In this document: positions 21,917 through 32,837 of the stretch, piece by piece
How the letters are laid out: each line of letters opens with the position of its first letter
Position numbering within the stretch: position 1 is the stretch's first letter
Assembly: GCA_026075535.2 (NCBI GenBank)
Contig: AP026548.1
Coordinates: 8,866,001 to 8,930,000, forward strand
From: Tricholoma matsutake
Lineage: Eukaryota > Basidiomycota > Agaricomycetes > Agaricales > Tricholomataceae
Direction: 5' to 3'
DNA: 64,000 bases
Notes under the pieces: generated by a model
Told to the model about the DNA's origin: nothing
The model's database searches: none
Seen by the model: the letters and a program-made list of their open reading frames with translations, nothing else
Made by a program: the position numbers and the translations under genes

Positions 21917-22993
21917 ATCAGAACACCAAACCATTTCACAGCAGTAACCCCCACCTTGAGGCAAACCCTGGACACACCAGTGCAGTCCACGATCTGGGTA
22001 AATTTGGCACTATCCTCAAATGACTGGAAAATACTAGACATTCCAGACACCAACGACATAGTAGCAATTGAACTAACAGGCGCATATGGCAGGCTTCAAG
22101 TATACAGTATATACAACGCATGCAAGAACTCACACACACTGGAAGCACTAAAGAGATACATGCATGACAGTGGGAATAGCCACCAAGGGCCCCAGGACAC
22201 TCATGTACTGTGGGGAGGGGACTTCAACTGACATCACCCAATGTGGGATAGGGATGAAGATACACACCTTTTCACTTCCAAAGCCCTAGAAGATGCAGGA
22301 GAACTGATAGACCTAGTAGCAGAATACAACATGCACATGGTGCTACCAAAGGGCATACCGACGCTCAAGCACATGGTTTCGAAACAACACTCAAGGCCCA
22401 ACAATGTGTTCTGCAATAGCAGTTTAGTGAACCATGTGGTGAAATGTGACACCATGCCAGCCAGGCAACCAGGCAAAACTGACCACTACCCAATAGCAAC
22501 AATACTGGAACTAACACAGGAAAAGGCACTGACAAAGCTATCCCTAAACTTCAGGGAAATGGAATGGGGGGAATTCAATGCACACCTGGGAAACGAGCTG
22601 GCGGTAATCCCAATACCATCTGAGATCAGAACTGACAAAGACTTGAGTAGGGAAATAGAACAGCTCATGGCAGCGATACAGAACACAATCAAAAACAAAG
22701 TCCCAGTAAACTTCCCATGCCCTCTATCGAAGAGGTGGTGGACAAAAGATTTAAGGAAAACAAAAAAGGCAGTCAGTAGGTTATGTGCTGAATCATATAG
22801 AAATCAAGCAGTGAACAAACACCCAAGCCACCAAGCCCTTCACCAGGCCTGCCAAAGATACGCAGAGGACATCATCAAGGCCAAGATGAACTGTGTGTAC
22901 CAAGGAAACTGGGAAAACCAAGTTATGAAGTACCCAAAGCATATCACCCCATCGCTTTACTGTGCACTATGGACAAGGTATTCACAGCAGTAA
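21917..22993 (+). pseudogene. LINE apurinic-type endonuclease, C-terminal part, and linker
   Basis: The frame includes the endonuclease motif LWGGDFN followed by HHPMWD, with TGA between them (22229-22231) where Arg is standard. Then comes the C-terminal motif in which KTDHYPIATILEL holds the catalytic Asp and His (the usual SDH appears as TDH). Downstream, to 22993, is the linker to the reverse transcriptase with WWTKDLRKTKKAV. The enzyme would nick target DNA. The N-terminal catalytic Asn and Glu regions are missing. Confidence 0.85.
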
Positions 22994-23845
22994 TCTCAGA
23001 AAACCTGATCTCAGTTATGGAGCAACACCAACTACTGCCGGACACACACTTCGGAGGAAGACCCTGCAGAAGCACAACTGATGCAGTACATTTGCTAATC
23101 CACTGGGTCAAAAAGGCATGGAGGAAAGGAAAAGTAGTATTGCTTCTCTTTCTAGACATCGAAGGGGCATTCCCCAACGCGGTGACAGAATGACTCCTAC
23201 ACAACATGAAGAACAGACGAGTCCCCGAAACAATAGTAAAATTCATAGCGCGACTGCTGAGGGGCCGGACAATGCGACTGAAATTCGACGACTACATCTC
23301 AGAACAGATACCTATCGACAATGGAGTAGGGCAAGGAGATCCAGTGTCTCTACCGGCCTTTACCTTCTATAATGCAGATCTACTGGAGCTAAGTGACACT
23401 CTGCAAGCACTAGGATATGTCAATGATGTGATGGTAATGGCTGTTGGCAAGGATTTCAAAGAAACCACCCAGAGCATCCAAGAACACATGGAAAAAGAAG
23501 ATGGAGCACTCAAGTGGTCAGCAGACCACAACTCTAGGTTTGAAATCAGCAAACTAGCAGTAATGCATTTAGGTCATAGGAAGACCAAGTCTCTGAACGG
23601 AGGTACATGTCCACTACACAAACCAAGACTAACACTACAAGGTAGGGAAGTCAAGACAGTTGACAGCTACAAGTACCTTGGCATAGTCATTGATGACAAG
23701 CTAACATGGAGGAAACACAAAGATAGGGCCATAGACAGCACCACCAAGTGGGTGATGCAATGCCAACGCCTTGCAAGGACAGCCAAAACTAATGCGCCAG
23801 CTCTACATGTTGGTGGCCATACCAAAAATGACATATGGGGCTGAG
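22950..23845 (+). pseudogene. LINE reverse transcriptase
   Basis: The frame shifts relative to the endonuclease. Motifs are HFGGRPCRSTTDAVHLLIHW, LLFLDIEGAFPNAV (first catalytic Asp), TGA where Arg fits before LLHNM, then GVGQGDPVSLPAFTFYNADLL, and the active-site box YVNDVMVMA. Active relatives have YVDD; the first Asp is Asn here through G to A at a CpG (gtcgat to gtcaat). KYLGIVIDDKLTW marks the end of the palm. The enzyme is therefore inactive even apart from the stops. Confidence 0.88.
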
Positions 23846-25263
23846 ATATGGTACAACCCCCCAAGGATAATCCCGGGAGCAAAGCAAAGGACAGGATCAA
23901 TGAGGGTACTGCACCAGCTAACCAAAGTACAGCAAATAGCCACCCTGGCAATAAATGGGGCACTTCACACCAGCCCAACTGACATGCTGGATCTACATGC
24001 AGGCATTCTCCCACTAGAGCTAACCATGCTAAAGGCATGTCACAGATCTATAGTGTGAATATGCACACTACCAGAGACACACCCGTTACACCACATAATA
24101 TGCAAATATTGTGCTATCCATGCAAGGAAACATCGCATGCCTCTACACAAGCTGATGGACCACTTCCCGGAGATACACCCAGACAGAATAGAGAGCATAA
24201 CACCCAATCCCCGCCCTCCCACATATACTCATGCAACTTTCACCACAGAGATAGCTGAGGATCAAGACACCTCCATATGCAACAAAGCTGACAGCACACC
24301 AGAAATCAAAGTATTCACAGATGGATCGGGTATGGATGGCTGTATAGGAGTGGCAGTGGTTATGTATAGAAGGGGAAGGCACACGCCGTCCAAGGTGCTG
24401 AGATACCATCTGGGAAGCACAAACAAGTACACATCATTTGAAGCAGAGGTGGTAGGGGCGCCATTAGGTATCTGGATGATCAAATCAGAGCACATAGCAG
24501 GACGACTCCCGATATCCATACTAACAGACAGCCAAGCACTCATCAAAAGGATCAAGACATGCAAAGCTACCACCACCCAATACCTTATTGAGGACCTACT
24601 GACTATTGCAGAAAGTGTCAACATGACCAACATAAACCCCAATACAAAGTGCTTCCATTTGGTCTGGATATCAGGGCATAGTGGGGTGCAAGGCAATGAA
24701 AAAGTGGACGAAGAAGCGAAAAGAGCAGCCCAAGGTGAATCTAGCCCCCAGCACATGCTTCCACCCATCCTATGAGGGAAGCTGCCAAGAAGTGTAGCAG
24801 CAGTAAAGCAGAGGTATCACCACGAACTAAAAGACAGAGGAAAAGAGATGTGGCTAGCATCCCCATGCCAACCAAAGCTGAGTCAACTAGACCCAAAATT
24901 CTCGTACAACTTCTACACTAAAATACAGTCAAGTCTTAAGAGACAACAGGCCAGTCTACTGACACACATATGCATGGGACACATACCGCTGAATTTCTAC
25001 TTGCATTGCATCAAGAAAATAGAATCGAGCAACTGTGCAGCATGCCAAGGGCAAGGCCCACCAGCTAAAGAGACCATAATACACTTCCTCTTTGAATGCA
25101 AGGCCTACAATAAGGAACGGCACAAGCTAGATTGCCAAATGAGAAGGGACTCCAGGGACCTACCAGCGCTACTGAGCATGGAAAAAGGGGTAAAAGCGCT
25201 AATTGGTTATGTGAACAAAACAGGGCAACTGCTCCCTACCAAAGGTGAACACCACATATCATG
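23771..25263 (+). pseudogene. LINE thumb, RNase H and terminal zinc motif
   Basis: After a frameshift near 23790 come the thumb (YGAEIWYNPPR), a TGA near 24056 fitting Arg before ICT, then RNase H: IKVFTDGSGMDG, FEAEVVGAPLGI, ILTDSQALI and WISGHSGVQGNEKVDEEAK. The Asp-Glu-Asp-His/Asp set is visible. After a second TGA (24774, fitting Arg) comes HICMGHIPLNFYLHCI and the terminal CAACQGQGPPAKETIIHFLFEC motif. An RNase H domain placed after the reverse transcriptase is typical of Tad/I-like fungal LINEs. Confidence 0.87.
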
Positions 25264-25753
25264 AGGAACATATACTTGCACACCACTTTACAGGGACAAC
25301 CTCAACTCAAACTCAAGAGCTAGCAACTACAGATGCCACGCATATCCCCAAACCAACAAAATAAAATAAAATAAAATTCTGCCTGGAACACAGAGGACTA
25401 TGGAAATTCTGAAGCATGCAACTAAAGGTACCAGAACCAGAGAAAACCCCACACCCACACTGTCCAACACATGCCTGCCATAAGATGGCCAGGCAACTAA
25501 CAGCCATGCAAACTCAACAGCAAAGACACCAAGCGAACCGAAGAAGAGGTCGACAAAGGGTCCCGCAGTTTTAAACGGCCTAAAGAACTGGACCTCAGGG
25601 GGAACAATTGCCCAGGGCATGCCGTCTGAGGGGCAAGGACTGGGGAGAGGTCAAGGCAAAGGGGCCTTACATAGATACTCTAAGATGTAATGACCATTAT
25701 AGGGTACGCCCTGAGAGGTCCAAAACATAACACTCAAAAAAAAAAAAAAAAAA
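25264..25753 (+). other. LINE 3' untranslated region and poly(A)
   Basis: No real ORF is present. AAATAAAATAAAATAAAA occurs at about 25360, and the unit ends GGGTACGCCCTGAGAGGTCC then an 18-base A run. The tail fits target-primed reverse transcription of a polyadenylated RNA. Confidence 0.7.
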
Positions 25754-26562
25754 TGTGATAATTAATTTGTTGTAGTATGAAGATTTACAAAATGAACTCA
25801 GTGCTGAGTGCTGCTTGGCAACCCAGTGGCTGTGGCCAATGCTGATGCCATCTCAAAAAAATCTCGAGGCCGAAGGTTGTACAGTATCACATATGATATA
25901 CTCAGTAAATGCCCTGTTTATGTGATCATTAATTTGTTGTAGTATGAAGACTTACAAAATGAGGTTGGTGCTGAGTGGTGCTCAGCACCCCACTGGCTGT
26001 GGCTGATGCTGATACCAATGCCACCAAATAAAAAATCCCAATGCCATACAGTGACATGTATGATAAACTCAGTAAATGCCCTGTTTATGTGATAATTAAT
26101 TTGTTGTAGTATGCAGACCTACCAAATGAGGTTGGGGATGAGTGGTGCCCAGCCCTCTGGTGGCTGTGGCCAATGGTGACACCAATGCCACCGAAAAAAA
26201 AATCCTGATGCCATACAGTGACATGCATGATAAACTCAGTAGATGCCCTGTTTATGCGATAATTAATTTGTTGTAGTATGAAGACTTACAAAATGAGGTC
26301 ATTGCTGAGTGCTGCTCAGTAACCCAGTGGCTGTGGCTGATGCCACCTAAAAACAATCCCGATGTGAACAGTTGTACAGTGTCACATATGATAAACTCAG
26401 TAAAGTCCTCATTTAAGTGATAATTAATTTGTTGTAGTATGCAGACCTAGACAGTGCCGAGTGCTACTTGGCCCCCCTGTTGCTGTGGCTGATGCTACCA
26501 AAAAAAAATTCCTGATGCTGTACAGTGACATGTATGAGAAACTCAGTAAATGCTTTCATTTA
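25754..26562 (+). repeat. satellite array, five direct units of about 147-167 bp
   Basis: Units start near 25754, 25921, 26088, 26255 and 26416. Each begins TGTGATAATTAATTTGTTG, then TAGTATG, a GC-rich self-complementary block like GCTGAGTGCTGCTCAGC, a GGCTGTGGC word, an A-run, and ends ACTCAGTAAATGCCCTGTTTA. Lengths are 167, 167, 167, 161 and 147. The array starts at the base after the LINE poly(A). No coding sequence is present. Confidence 0.9.
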
Positions 26563-26700
26563 TGCAATGATCTCTATTCACAATAATTGTGTACTAACCC
26601 TCAACTCCATCCCCTCCATTGCCATGCCCATCTGTCGAGGTTAGTCAACCTCCAGACTTGGATGTAATTTCCTCCAACATCATATCTCATTATGTAGGTC
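26563..26700. other. spacer between opposed satellite arrays
   Basis: About 140 bases here do not match the satellite unit. They contain CAACTCCATCCCCTCC and ATTGCCATGCCCATC. No ORF or terminal repeat is visible. This is the symmetry centre of the inverted arrangement. Confidence 0.6.
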
Positions 26701-27810
26701 TGCATCATACAAATGTAAATGAGGCTTTGACTCCACTGAATAAATCATACACCACACTGTGCACCTTGTAGCATCGAGACATTTTCCTAGGTAGCATTGG
26801 CCAAAGCCACCAGGTTGTTGAGCAGCACTCAGCACTGACCTCATTGTCTAGGTTTGCATACTACAACAAGTTAATTATCACTTAAAATGAGGCCTTTACT
26901 GAGTTTATCATATGTGACACTGTACAACCTTTGGCATCAGAATTTTTTTTTAGGTGGCATCAGCCACAGCCACTGGGATGATGCAACACTATCACATAAG
27001 CAGGGCATTTACTGAGTATATCATACATGACACTGTACAACCTTCAGCCTCAAGATTTTTTGAGATGGCAGCAGCATTGGCATTGGCATTGGCACAGCCA
27101 CCGGGTTGCCGAGCAGCACTCAGCACCAACCTCATTTTATAAATCTTCATACTACAACAAATTAATTATCACATAAACAGGGCATTTACTGAGTTTATCA
27201 TACATCTCACTGTATGGCATCAGGATTTTTTTTTTCGGTGGCATCGGCATCGGCATCGGCACAGCCACCGGGTTGCCGAGCAGCACTCAGCACTGACCTC
27301 ACTTTGTAAGTCTTCATACTACAGCAAATTAATTATCACATAAACAGGGCATTTACTGAGTATATCATCCATGACACTGTACAACCTTTGGCATCGAGAT
27401 TTTTTTTAGGTGGCATCAGCATCGGCATCGGCCACAGCCACTGGGGTACTGAGCACCACTCAGCACCAACCTCATTTTGGAGGTCCGCATACTACATTGA
27501 ACACATTAATTATTGCATAAATGAGGCATCAGAATCAGGAATTTATTTTAGGTGGCATCGGCATCGGCATCAGCCCAGCCACTGGGTTGCTGAGCAGCAT
27601 TTGGCACCAACCTCATTTTGTAGGTCTGTATACTACAACAAATTAATTATCACTTAAACGAGGCCTTTACTCAGTTTGTCATACATGATGCTGTACAACC
27701 TTTGTCATCGGGGTTTTGTTTAGGTGGCATCGGCATCGGCCACAGCCACCAGGCTGCTGAGCAGCACTCGGCACCAATTTTATTTTGTAGGTCTGTATAC
27801 CACATAGGTC
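26701..27810 (-). repeat. satellite array, about seven inverted units
   Basis: This is the same satellite as 25754-26562 on the opposite strand, recognised by TTAATTATCACATAAACAG joints near 26875, 26985, 27165, 27330, 27508 and 27642. Unit lengths vary from about 108 (truncated) to 180. Several units hold expanded GGCATC triplet-like runs (GGCATCGGCATCGGCATC) next to the A/T run. The array ends at about 27810 in unique sequence. Confidence 0.88.
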
Positions 27811-28582
27811 TCACAAATGAATGCCAACTCCCCATCCTGATTCCCAATGGTGATGCCCAGTGGTAAAGCCCCATGCCATTGCCATTGCCGTTGCTGGTGC
27901 CGGTGCCGATTGTGTCCGATGCATAGGTCACTGAGCTATATATTACATTCATTACACATATGTAGTGTATCAGACAGCAAGGATTGTAATAGTGAATTTA
28001 TTCGATACTACAGTATGTATATATATACATATAGAGTGTTCAACACCATCCACCAAACCCATATCATTCAATACACTGTAGCTTACCTATCTGGCTCCTT
28101 GTCTCGTTACCCCCACTTGTCTCTAAGAGAATTATCTCTTCTCTGTTTGTTTCCCAGCCTGATTTCCAAAAGTGAGTGGGAAACTGCTTAGGTGGCAACG
28201 GTCATGTTGCATGCATAGGACGACAGTGATAGGGACCAGGATATGGGGATGTGTTGGGCATGGAACAGGACGACGAGTGGTGGGAGATATGAAGCTCTTT
28301 TTTTCTTCTTTCTTTTTCATTAGTTTGTCATCCTTCACTCACTCAACGCGATGCAATGTGGCCACAATTTTTTAGTAGACATGTATTCAATTCCGCCTCC
28401 CTCGTGTTTAGGTGAGTCAAGTTTAATACATATTGTTTCTTTGTACATGATGGCTGCTAGTTATCCTGAGTGAACACGGTCTGAGGCTGTTTATTGAATG
28501 AGAAAACTATGTATGTATTGTTCTAATTAGCTTCCTGTACAACCAACACACCTGTGGGCAAAATTTGAACATTTTACATACA

Positions 28583-28700
28583 AAAGCTGTGGCCTGGGCC
28601 AAGCCAAGCCAAGGCCAAGCCCTTGTTGATGGCTTTGGCCAGGCCTGTGTGTTGAGAAAGCCGAACCTGCCTCAAGCCAAGCCAAAGCCAGGCCGGAACA
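28583..28700. repeat. cluster of GGCCAAGCC-type motifs
   Basis: Words CCAAGCC, GGCCAAGCC and their complements (GGCTTTGGCC, GCCAGGCC) recur at least eight times in about 120 bases, on both strands. Such short-motif clusters sit at the ends of hAT-like DNA transposons, but no transposase or paired terminus was found nearby. Confidence 0.5.
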
Positions 28701-29764
28701 GCACTATACATGGAGGTGTTATATCTGGGTTGTAGGTACATTGGGGATGCCTGGGGGTACACTACAAATAGATAAAATACTACTGTATAACTCTGTACAT
28801 ATGGTACGCCACAATCGGAGTATAAACTAGGAAGGAAAAAAAAGGGGCAGTCCAGGTTCTGTTGCCATACATTTCCCATAAATCTCTGCTGCTTAGCAAC
28901 ATACTATGCATTAGTCACATTTCCAGTAATAGATGGGAATTAATCCCAATTTAGGAAGTCATGTTTTTCCTGATGCGACAATGATATCTCAAATTGCACG
29001 AGTTCTTCTCACCAGCCTACATGGTGCTACACCCCATTGCAGAACTGACTCAGATGATGCCCAGATAGTCAATCACAAGGGCATTGCGAGTCACAGGTGA
29101 CAATCTCACCAGGCTAATGACAATCTTTCATCGGATGAATTTCTTAGGGATTGCCCGATGACAGAATTTTTTGAGTTTCCTTTTTCGGTTCGGTTCAAAA
29201 GTCAATTCGAGCCGTGGAAAACCAGAGACCTCAGACATGGAAGCAGCTCACCCGACCACCACTGCGCAACTCCTTGCAGGGTGGCCCTAGCGAAAAAATG
29301 CTAGTTTTTGGTTTTCTTTCTATCATTAATTACTTTTGTGGCCCCTCGCTTCATGTGAGGGAGGTTAGTTAGGTCAATCAAAACCTCCAACAATTTTATC
29401 AAATAATGATATTTTTATATACTGTTTAGGCTACTGTTTATGTATACTTCACCTTCGTCGAGTAAACATAAACTAAATGGTTGGAACCTTATTTTCAAGC
29501 CTTTGGCATCTTCTTGACATTCAGTGCCACTAAGCAGTTTCAGAAGACATGTACAAGAGAGTATAAGCGAGTTGGAGTAAAATTAAATGCAAATTGCTGT
29601 CTCTGTCACCAATTTTTGTGATCACTTTTGCCACAAGGGGATCACCACAGATGTCATTCAGAATGAGAGATATGGACAAGCTGTGTCAACAGGGATTGGT
29701 GGACCACATTAACATTTTCCTTGCATTTTCCTATTCAAAAAACTACAACTGGTGATGATTGAAC

Positions 29765-29842
29765 ACAAAACATTCATGACCAGTTGGAGCACAGAGCAAT
29801 ATTATATAACCTACCACTTAACCACTAGACTACCAACTTGCG
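29765..29842 (-). ncRNA. tRNA-like sequence, possible SINE or pol III relic
   Basis: On the minus strand GTTGGTAGTCTAGTGGTTAAG matches a tRNA D-arm/A-box pattern. About 60 bases on, GTGTTCAATCATCACC resembles a T-arm/B-box. A CAACTGGT..ACCAGTTG pair encloses the second half. The anticodon arm is not convincing, so this is not a normal tRNA gene. It may be a tRNA-derived SINE fragment or coincidence. Confidence 0.3.
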
Positions 29843-29947
29843 CTGTGACGGCCGCTGCTCTGCACGGCATGTCCGAGTTCTTTCAGGCTTGGAGCAATGA
29901 AAAGTAATATGGGAATGAATGTATTTGAAGCTCGTGGGCTTAGGAGA

Positions 29948-30800
29948 TCACAAAGTGTAGAATGCCATGACTGCACCATCAGTACTGATGGATGCTACAT
30001 CTTGAGACTCATACAGTAATGATGCACCTGTCAGAATTCCATCATGAAACAAGATCATACCAGCGCTAGTAATCACACGTGATGTGAAATGCCCATTTTC
30101 AAAATAAACAACTCCTCTGAGCATGTAATGAACATGAGCAGCATCTCCACAGGTAATCCAGAGATCAGGAGATAGAGATGGTTTGCTGATTCCTATGTCG
30201 AAGGTGAGCAGAGGTAGTGTTTGAAGAAAAAAGGTCTTCCTCAACAAATAAGCATCACAAGTAGAACATTTGGAAGCTGTGCCAACTGTGAAGTCACCCA
30301 TGCAAGCTTGTAAAGACATACCAGGGCATCCAAATAATTTTAGAGTTAGCAGCTGGGTTCTGGTCAATATTTCTACCAACATCATGTTCGTTTGGGCAGA
30401 CAAGCTCTGACACTGTGATTGGGTGGCCCATTTTAAGCAAGTGGTGTGTGATAGAGTGCACACTTGCATAACCTCCAATGGTGAACTCTGCAGAAATTCT
30501 GGCTAAACAATGTCTCATGAAATCTCTAATTTGCTCCAAAGAAAGGCGCCGAGATGTAGAGCAGTTGACTTGAAAGCTCTCATGCATTTCGAAGCTTGTC
30601 ATTAGGGAATAGGGAATCCAGCAATTCTGACTGCAAGCCCTGCCATGATGCACTGGTCTGTGCAGGATTCTCACACCATATGTTAAAGAGCACTACAAAT
30701 ACTGTGTCATATGCACAGCTGCTGTTCATCCAAGTAGTGCTGAGTGGGACACTCAGGCAGATGACTTCAGATGGATCAACAGGAGGGTGAATAAATTTTA
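29948..30800 (-). pseudogene. Helitron C-terminal ubiquitin-protease-like domain
   Basis: The Cys box is in WMNSSCAYDTVFVVLFNIW, at the end of the helicase ORF (about 30660-30720). A zinc-ribbon-like set follows (ELVCPNEHD and SKCSTCDAYL). The His box is YMLRGVVYFENGHFTSRVI then ILFHDG (30010-30110), which parallels the GHY and WY-FDD motifs of family C19 ubiquitin peptidases. Two frame changes (near 30590 and 30330) break it. Animal and plant Helitrons sometimes carry other cysteine proteases. The C19-like reading is from motif order only. Confidence 0.55.
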
Positions 30801-31851
30801 TTTTTTTCACTTTTTGCCACTTATTTGCAGGAACGATATAAGAAGACTTGTGTTTTAACATGAATGCACTTGAGTCATGAGGCAGCTTCATCATGGGTGT
30901 AGATGGTGCCTTGGAACTGCTCGTATGCAAAATGCCAGTGTTGCTATCAATTCCTTTTGAGCCGATTACTTGCCAGTCAAGATATTCCTTCCATTCCAGA
31001 AAGGGGTCTGACTTACTCCAACAGATGACTTCATCTATCATGGATGGCATGTAGTTCTTACCCTTGCATTCCCGAAACAAATTTATCAAGGTATTCCTAT
31101 GATCTGCCATCACGATAGCTCTTGGTAGCTTATCCTCAAATTTGAGAGTGGTGATATTATCCAATAGCTCTAGCTCCCAAAATTCTTGGTGCAGTGCTCC
31201 AGATGCACCCCTGGTGATCTTGGTTGGGTGAAGGCTGGACAGAATCAATGTCCCAGCTGCAGTGGCACTCCTGGACAGGGCAGTGTAATATCCTTGGTGA
31301 GAATGACACTGGCTAAGGTCCACAACATTGTATGGCCAAGTTTTTCCCTGGGAGGCATAGTCCATCATTGCAAAGTTTGGCAGGGCCTCAACTTGACTCC
31401 TTGATACGGTGAGTGATGTGTCATCCAGAAACCTGCAGTTTGTGACAACACTGGTCCTTATCAGGGGTATAACATTCTGAGGTAAGCCATCCATCTTTAC
31501 TGGGGTAGGCAGGTTTGCAAGCTCCACAAATAGGGTGTCTAACACATCCTTGTTGTTTGGAAGTTTGTGTGACCGCCATCCATACACGAAACCCTCTTGA
31601 CCCTTTGTGATGCACATCTCTGTAGCAGCATTGTTACAGATCATGATAGGCATGCTGACACAGATGGACAGCTTTGCAGGAATGAGCTTTGTATTTGTGC
31701 AAGCAGGCTGCTCCCAAAGAACAAGTTGAATCTTTTCTGGAATCACACCTTGCTTAATGGATCGTTTGTTACCAGAGACCTTATTTGACATTTCATGTGC
31801 TTGTTCAGGTTCCTTGCAGGCAATGGTATTGACAGAAAAGAAATCTGTCAA
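30580..31851 (-). pseudogene. Helitron PIF1 helicase, C-terminal half
   Basis: Visible: a beta-barrel-like stretch ICVSMPIMICNNAATEMCIT then KGQEGFVYGW, standard in Helitron PIF1 proteins, and motifs V/VI in DYASQGKTWPYNVVDLSQC and GYYTALSRSATAAGTLIL. The frame differs from the N-terminal half, with the shift near 31855. The ORF runs on into the Cys box of the peptidase-like domain, so helicase and peptidase were one protein. It would unwind DNA 5' to 3' during rolling-circle transposition. Confidence 0.88.
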
Positions 31852-32837
31852 CTGCTGTTTTGTTTCAGCAGCAAATAACTACCGAGTTTATTTATTTCAT
31901 CCTTTTGTGAATTGAGTGTAGTTATTATTGACATGTTTCTGAATTGTTTTTCATTCACATTAAAGCAGCTGGGTAGTTCACTGGATATACAGGACCTAAG
32001 GAACACAATGATGGCTGGCATGCAAGCCTTGTACCTCATATTTGCCAGGGCTTCGTGGAACTTAGCATCCTCCAATGATTGAGACCATTGTCACATATTT
32101 TGATTGAGGATAACTACAGTAGTGACCTGATGCCATAAAGCCTTACCAATCGCAGCCTCCTGGTCCTGCAGAGAAGTGGTGTTCTTTCCAACTGTGCAGC
32201 TATAAAGGGAGGCATGTTCATGACCAATAAAAGGTGGTAGTTGAGCGAAATCACCAGCAAAGATCATATTCAGACCACTGAATGGTGCATCAAGATTGTT
32301 CATTACTTGCGCCAGTCTTGCACTTATGAGGTACATATCACGGCAAGAGATCATGGAAACTTCATCCATAACCACATAATCCACACCCTCTAATCTAGAC
32401 TTGACCTGTGCTAGTTGAATGTTTGATGTCTGGCCCCCTTCACTGTTTATCCCAAACATGGAGTGGTAAGTTGAACCTTTCAAGAGAGCAGCAGCACTAC
32501 CTGTTGGGGTGACAATAATAAGGCAGTGGGATTCTTTCCTCTGGCTGAAGAATTCAGCTAGAGCTTTCAGCACCTGTGTCTTCCCTGTACCTGCCATTCC
32601 TGCAATGTTCATCTTCAACTGATCTGAATCAGGACTACAAGCATGGTTGGCAATGATTTGAAAGGTGCAATCTTGTTCCTTGTTTAATGCAAAATTCACT
32701 GAAACCAAATTGATGGTATTCTGCCAGTCCTTGGAGTAGAATGAGTGGCTCATATAAGACTTATCAACAACTTGCACATCATCAGGGATGTAGCCCAAAA
32801 TAGCATTTGGACAGGAGGTGGCAGTGCAGGGAGGCAT
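31848..32837 (-). pseudogene. Helitron PIF1 helicase, N-terminal half
   Basis: Walker A is GMAGTGKTQVLKAL, motif Ia LIIVTPTGSAAALL, Walker B YVVMDEVSMIS, and motif III FAGDFAQLPP, all intact. A TGA after LNQNM (near 32090) stands where Arg continues to QWSQSLEDAKF in the same frame. So a single CpG-type change separates the two ORFs here. Confidence 0.9.

Larger units (their letters stand above)
21917..25753 (+). mobile_element. 5'-truncated Tad-like LINE with poly(A) tail
   Basis: Non-LTR element with endonuclease, reverse transcriptase, RNase H and a CCHC end, closing with an 18-base A run at 25736-25753. The first part of the endonuclease is missing, as expected from incomplete target-primed reverse transcription. 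The 5' junction lies in G6 reverse transcriptase but the 3' flank is the satellite array, with no target duplication found. That implies a deletion or rearrangement at one side. Two frameshifts (near 22960 and 23800) and several TGA stops inactivate it. Confidence 0.88.
27811..29947. other. intergenic region, no gene recognised
   Basis: The region includes a palindromic TATGTATATATATACATATA near 28014 and a GGCCAAGCC motif cluster at 28583-28700. There is a small hairpin, CCTCGCTTCATGTGAGG, at 29344 and a tRNA-like block near 29765-29842. The ORFs here are short, without family resemblance or codon bias, and I do not call them. Confidence 0.55.

Noticed and set aside
25754..27810. CRISPR-like array
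   Set aside because: Units are about 165 bp, vary internally, have no unique spacers, occur in both orientations and the genome is eukaryotic.
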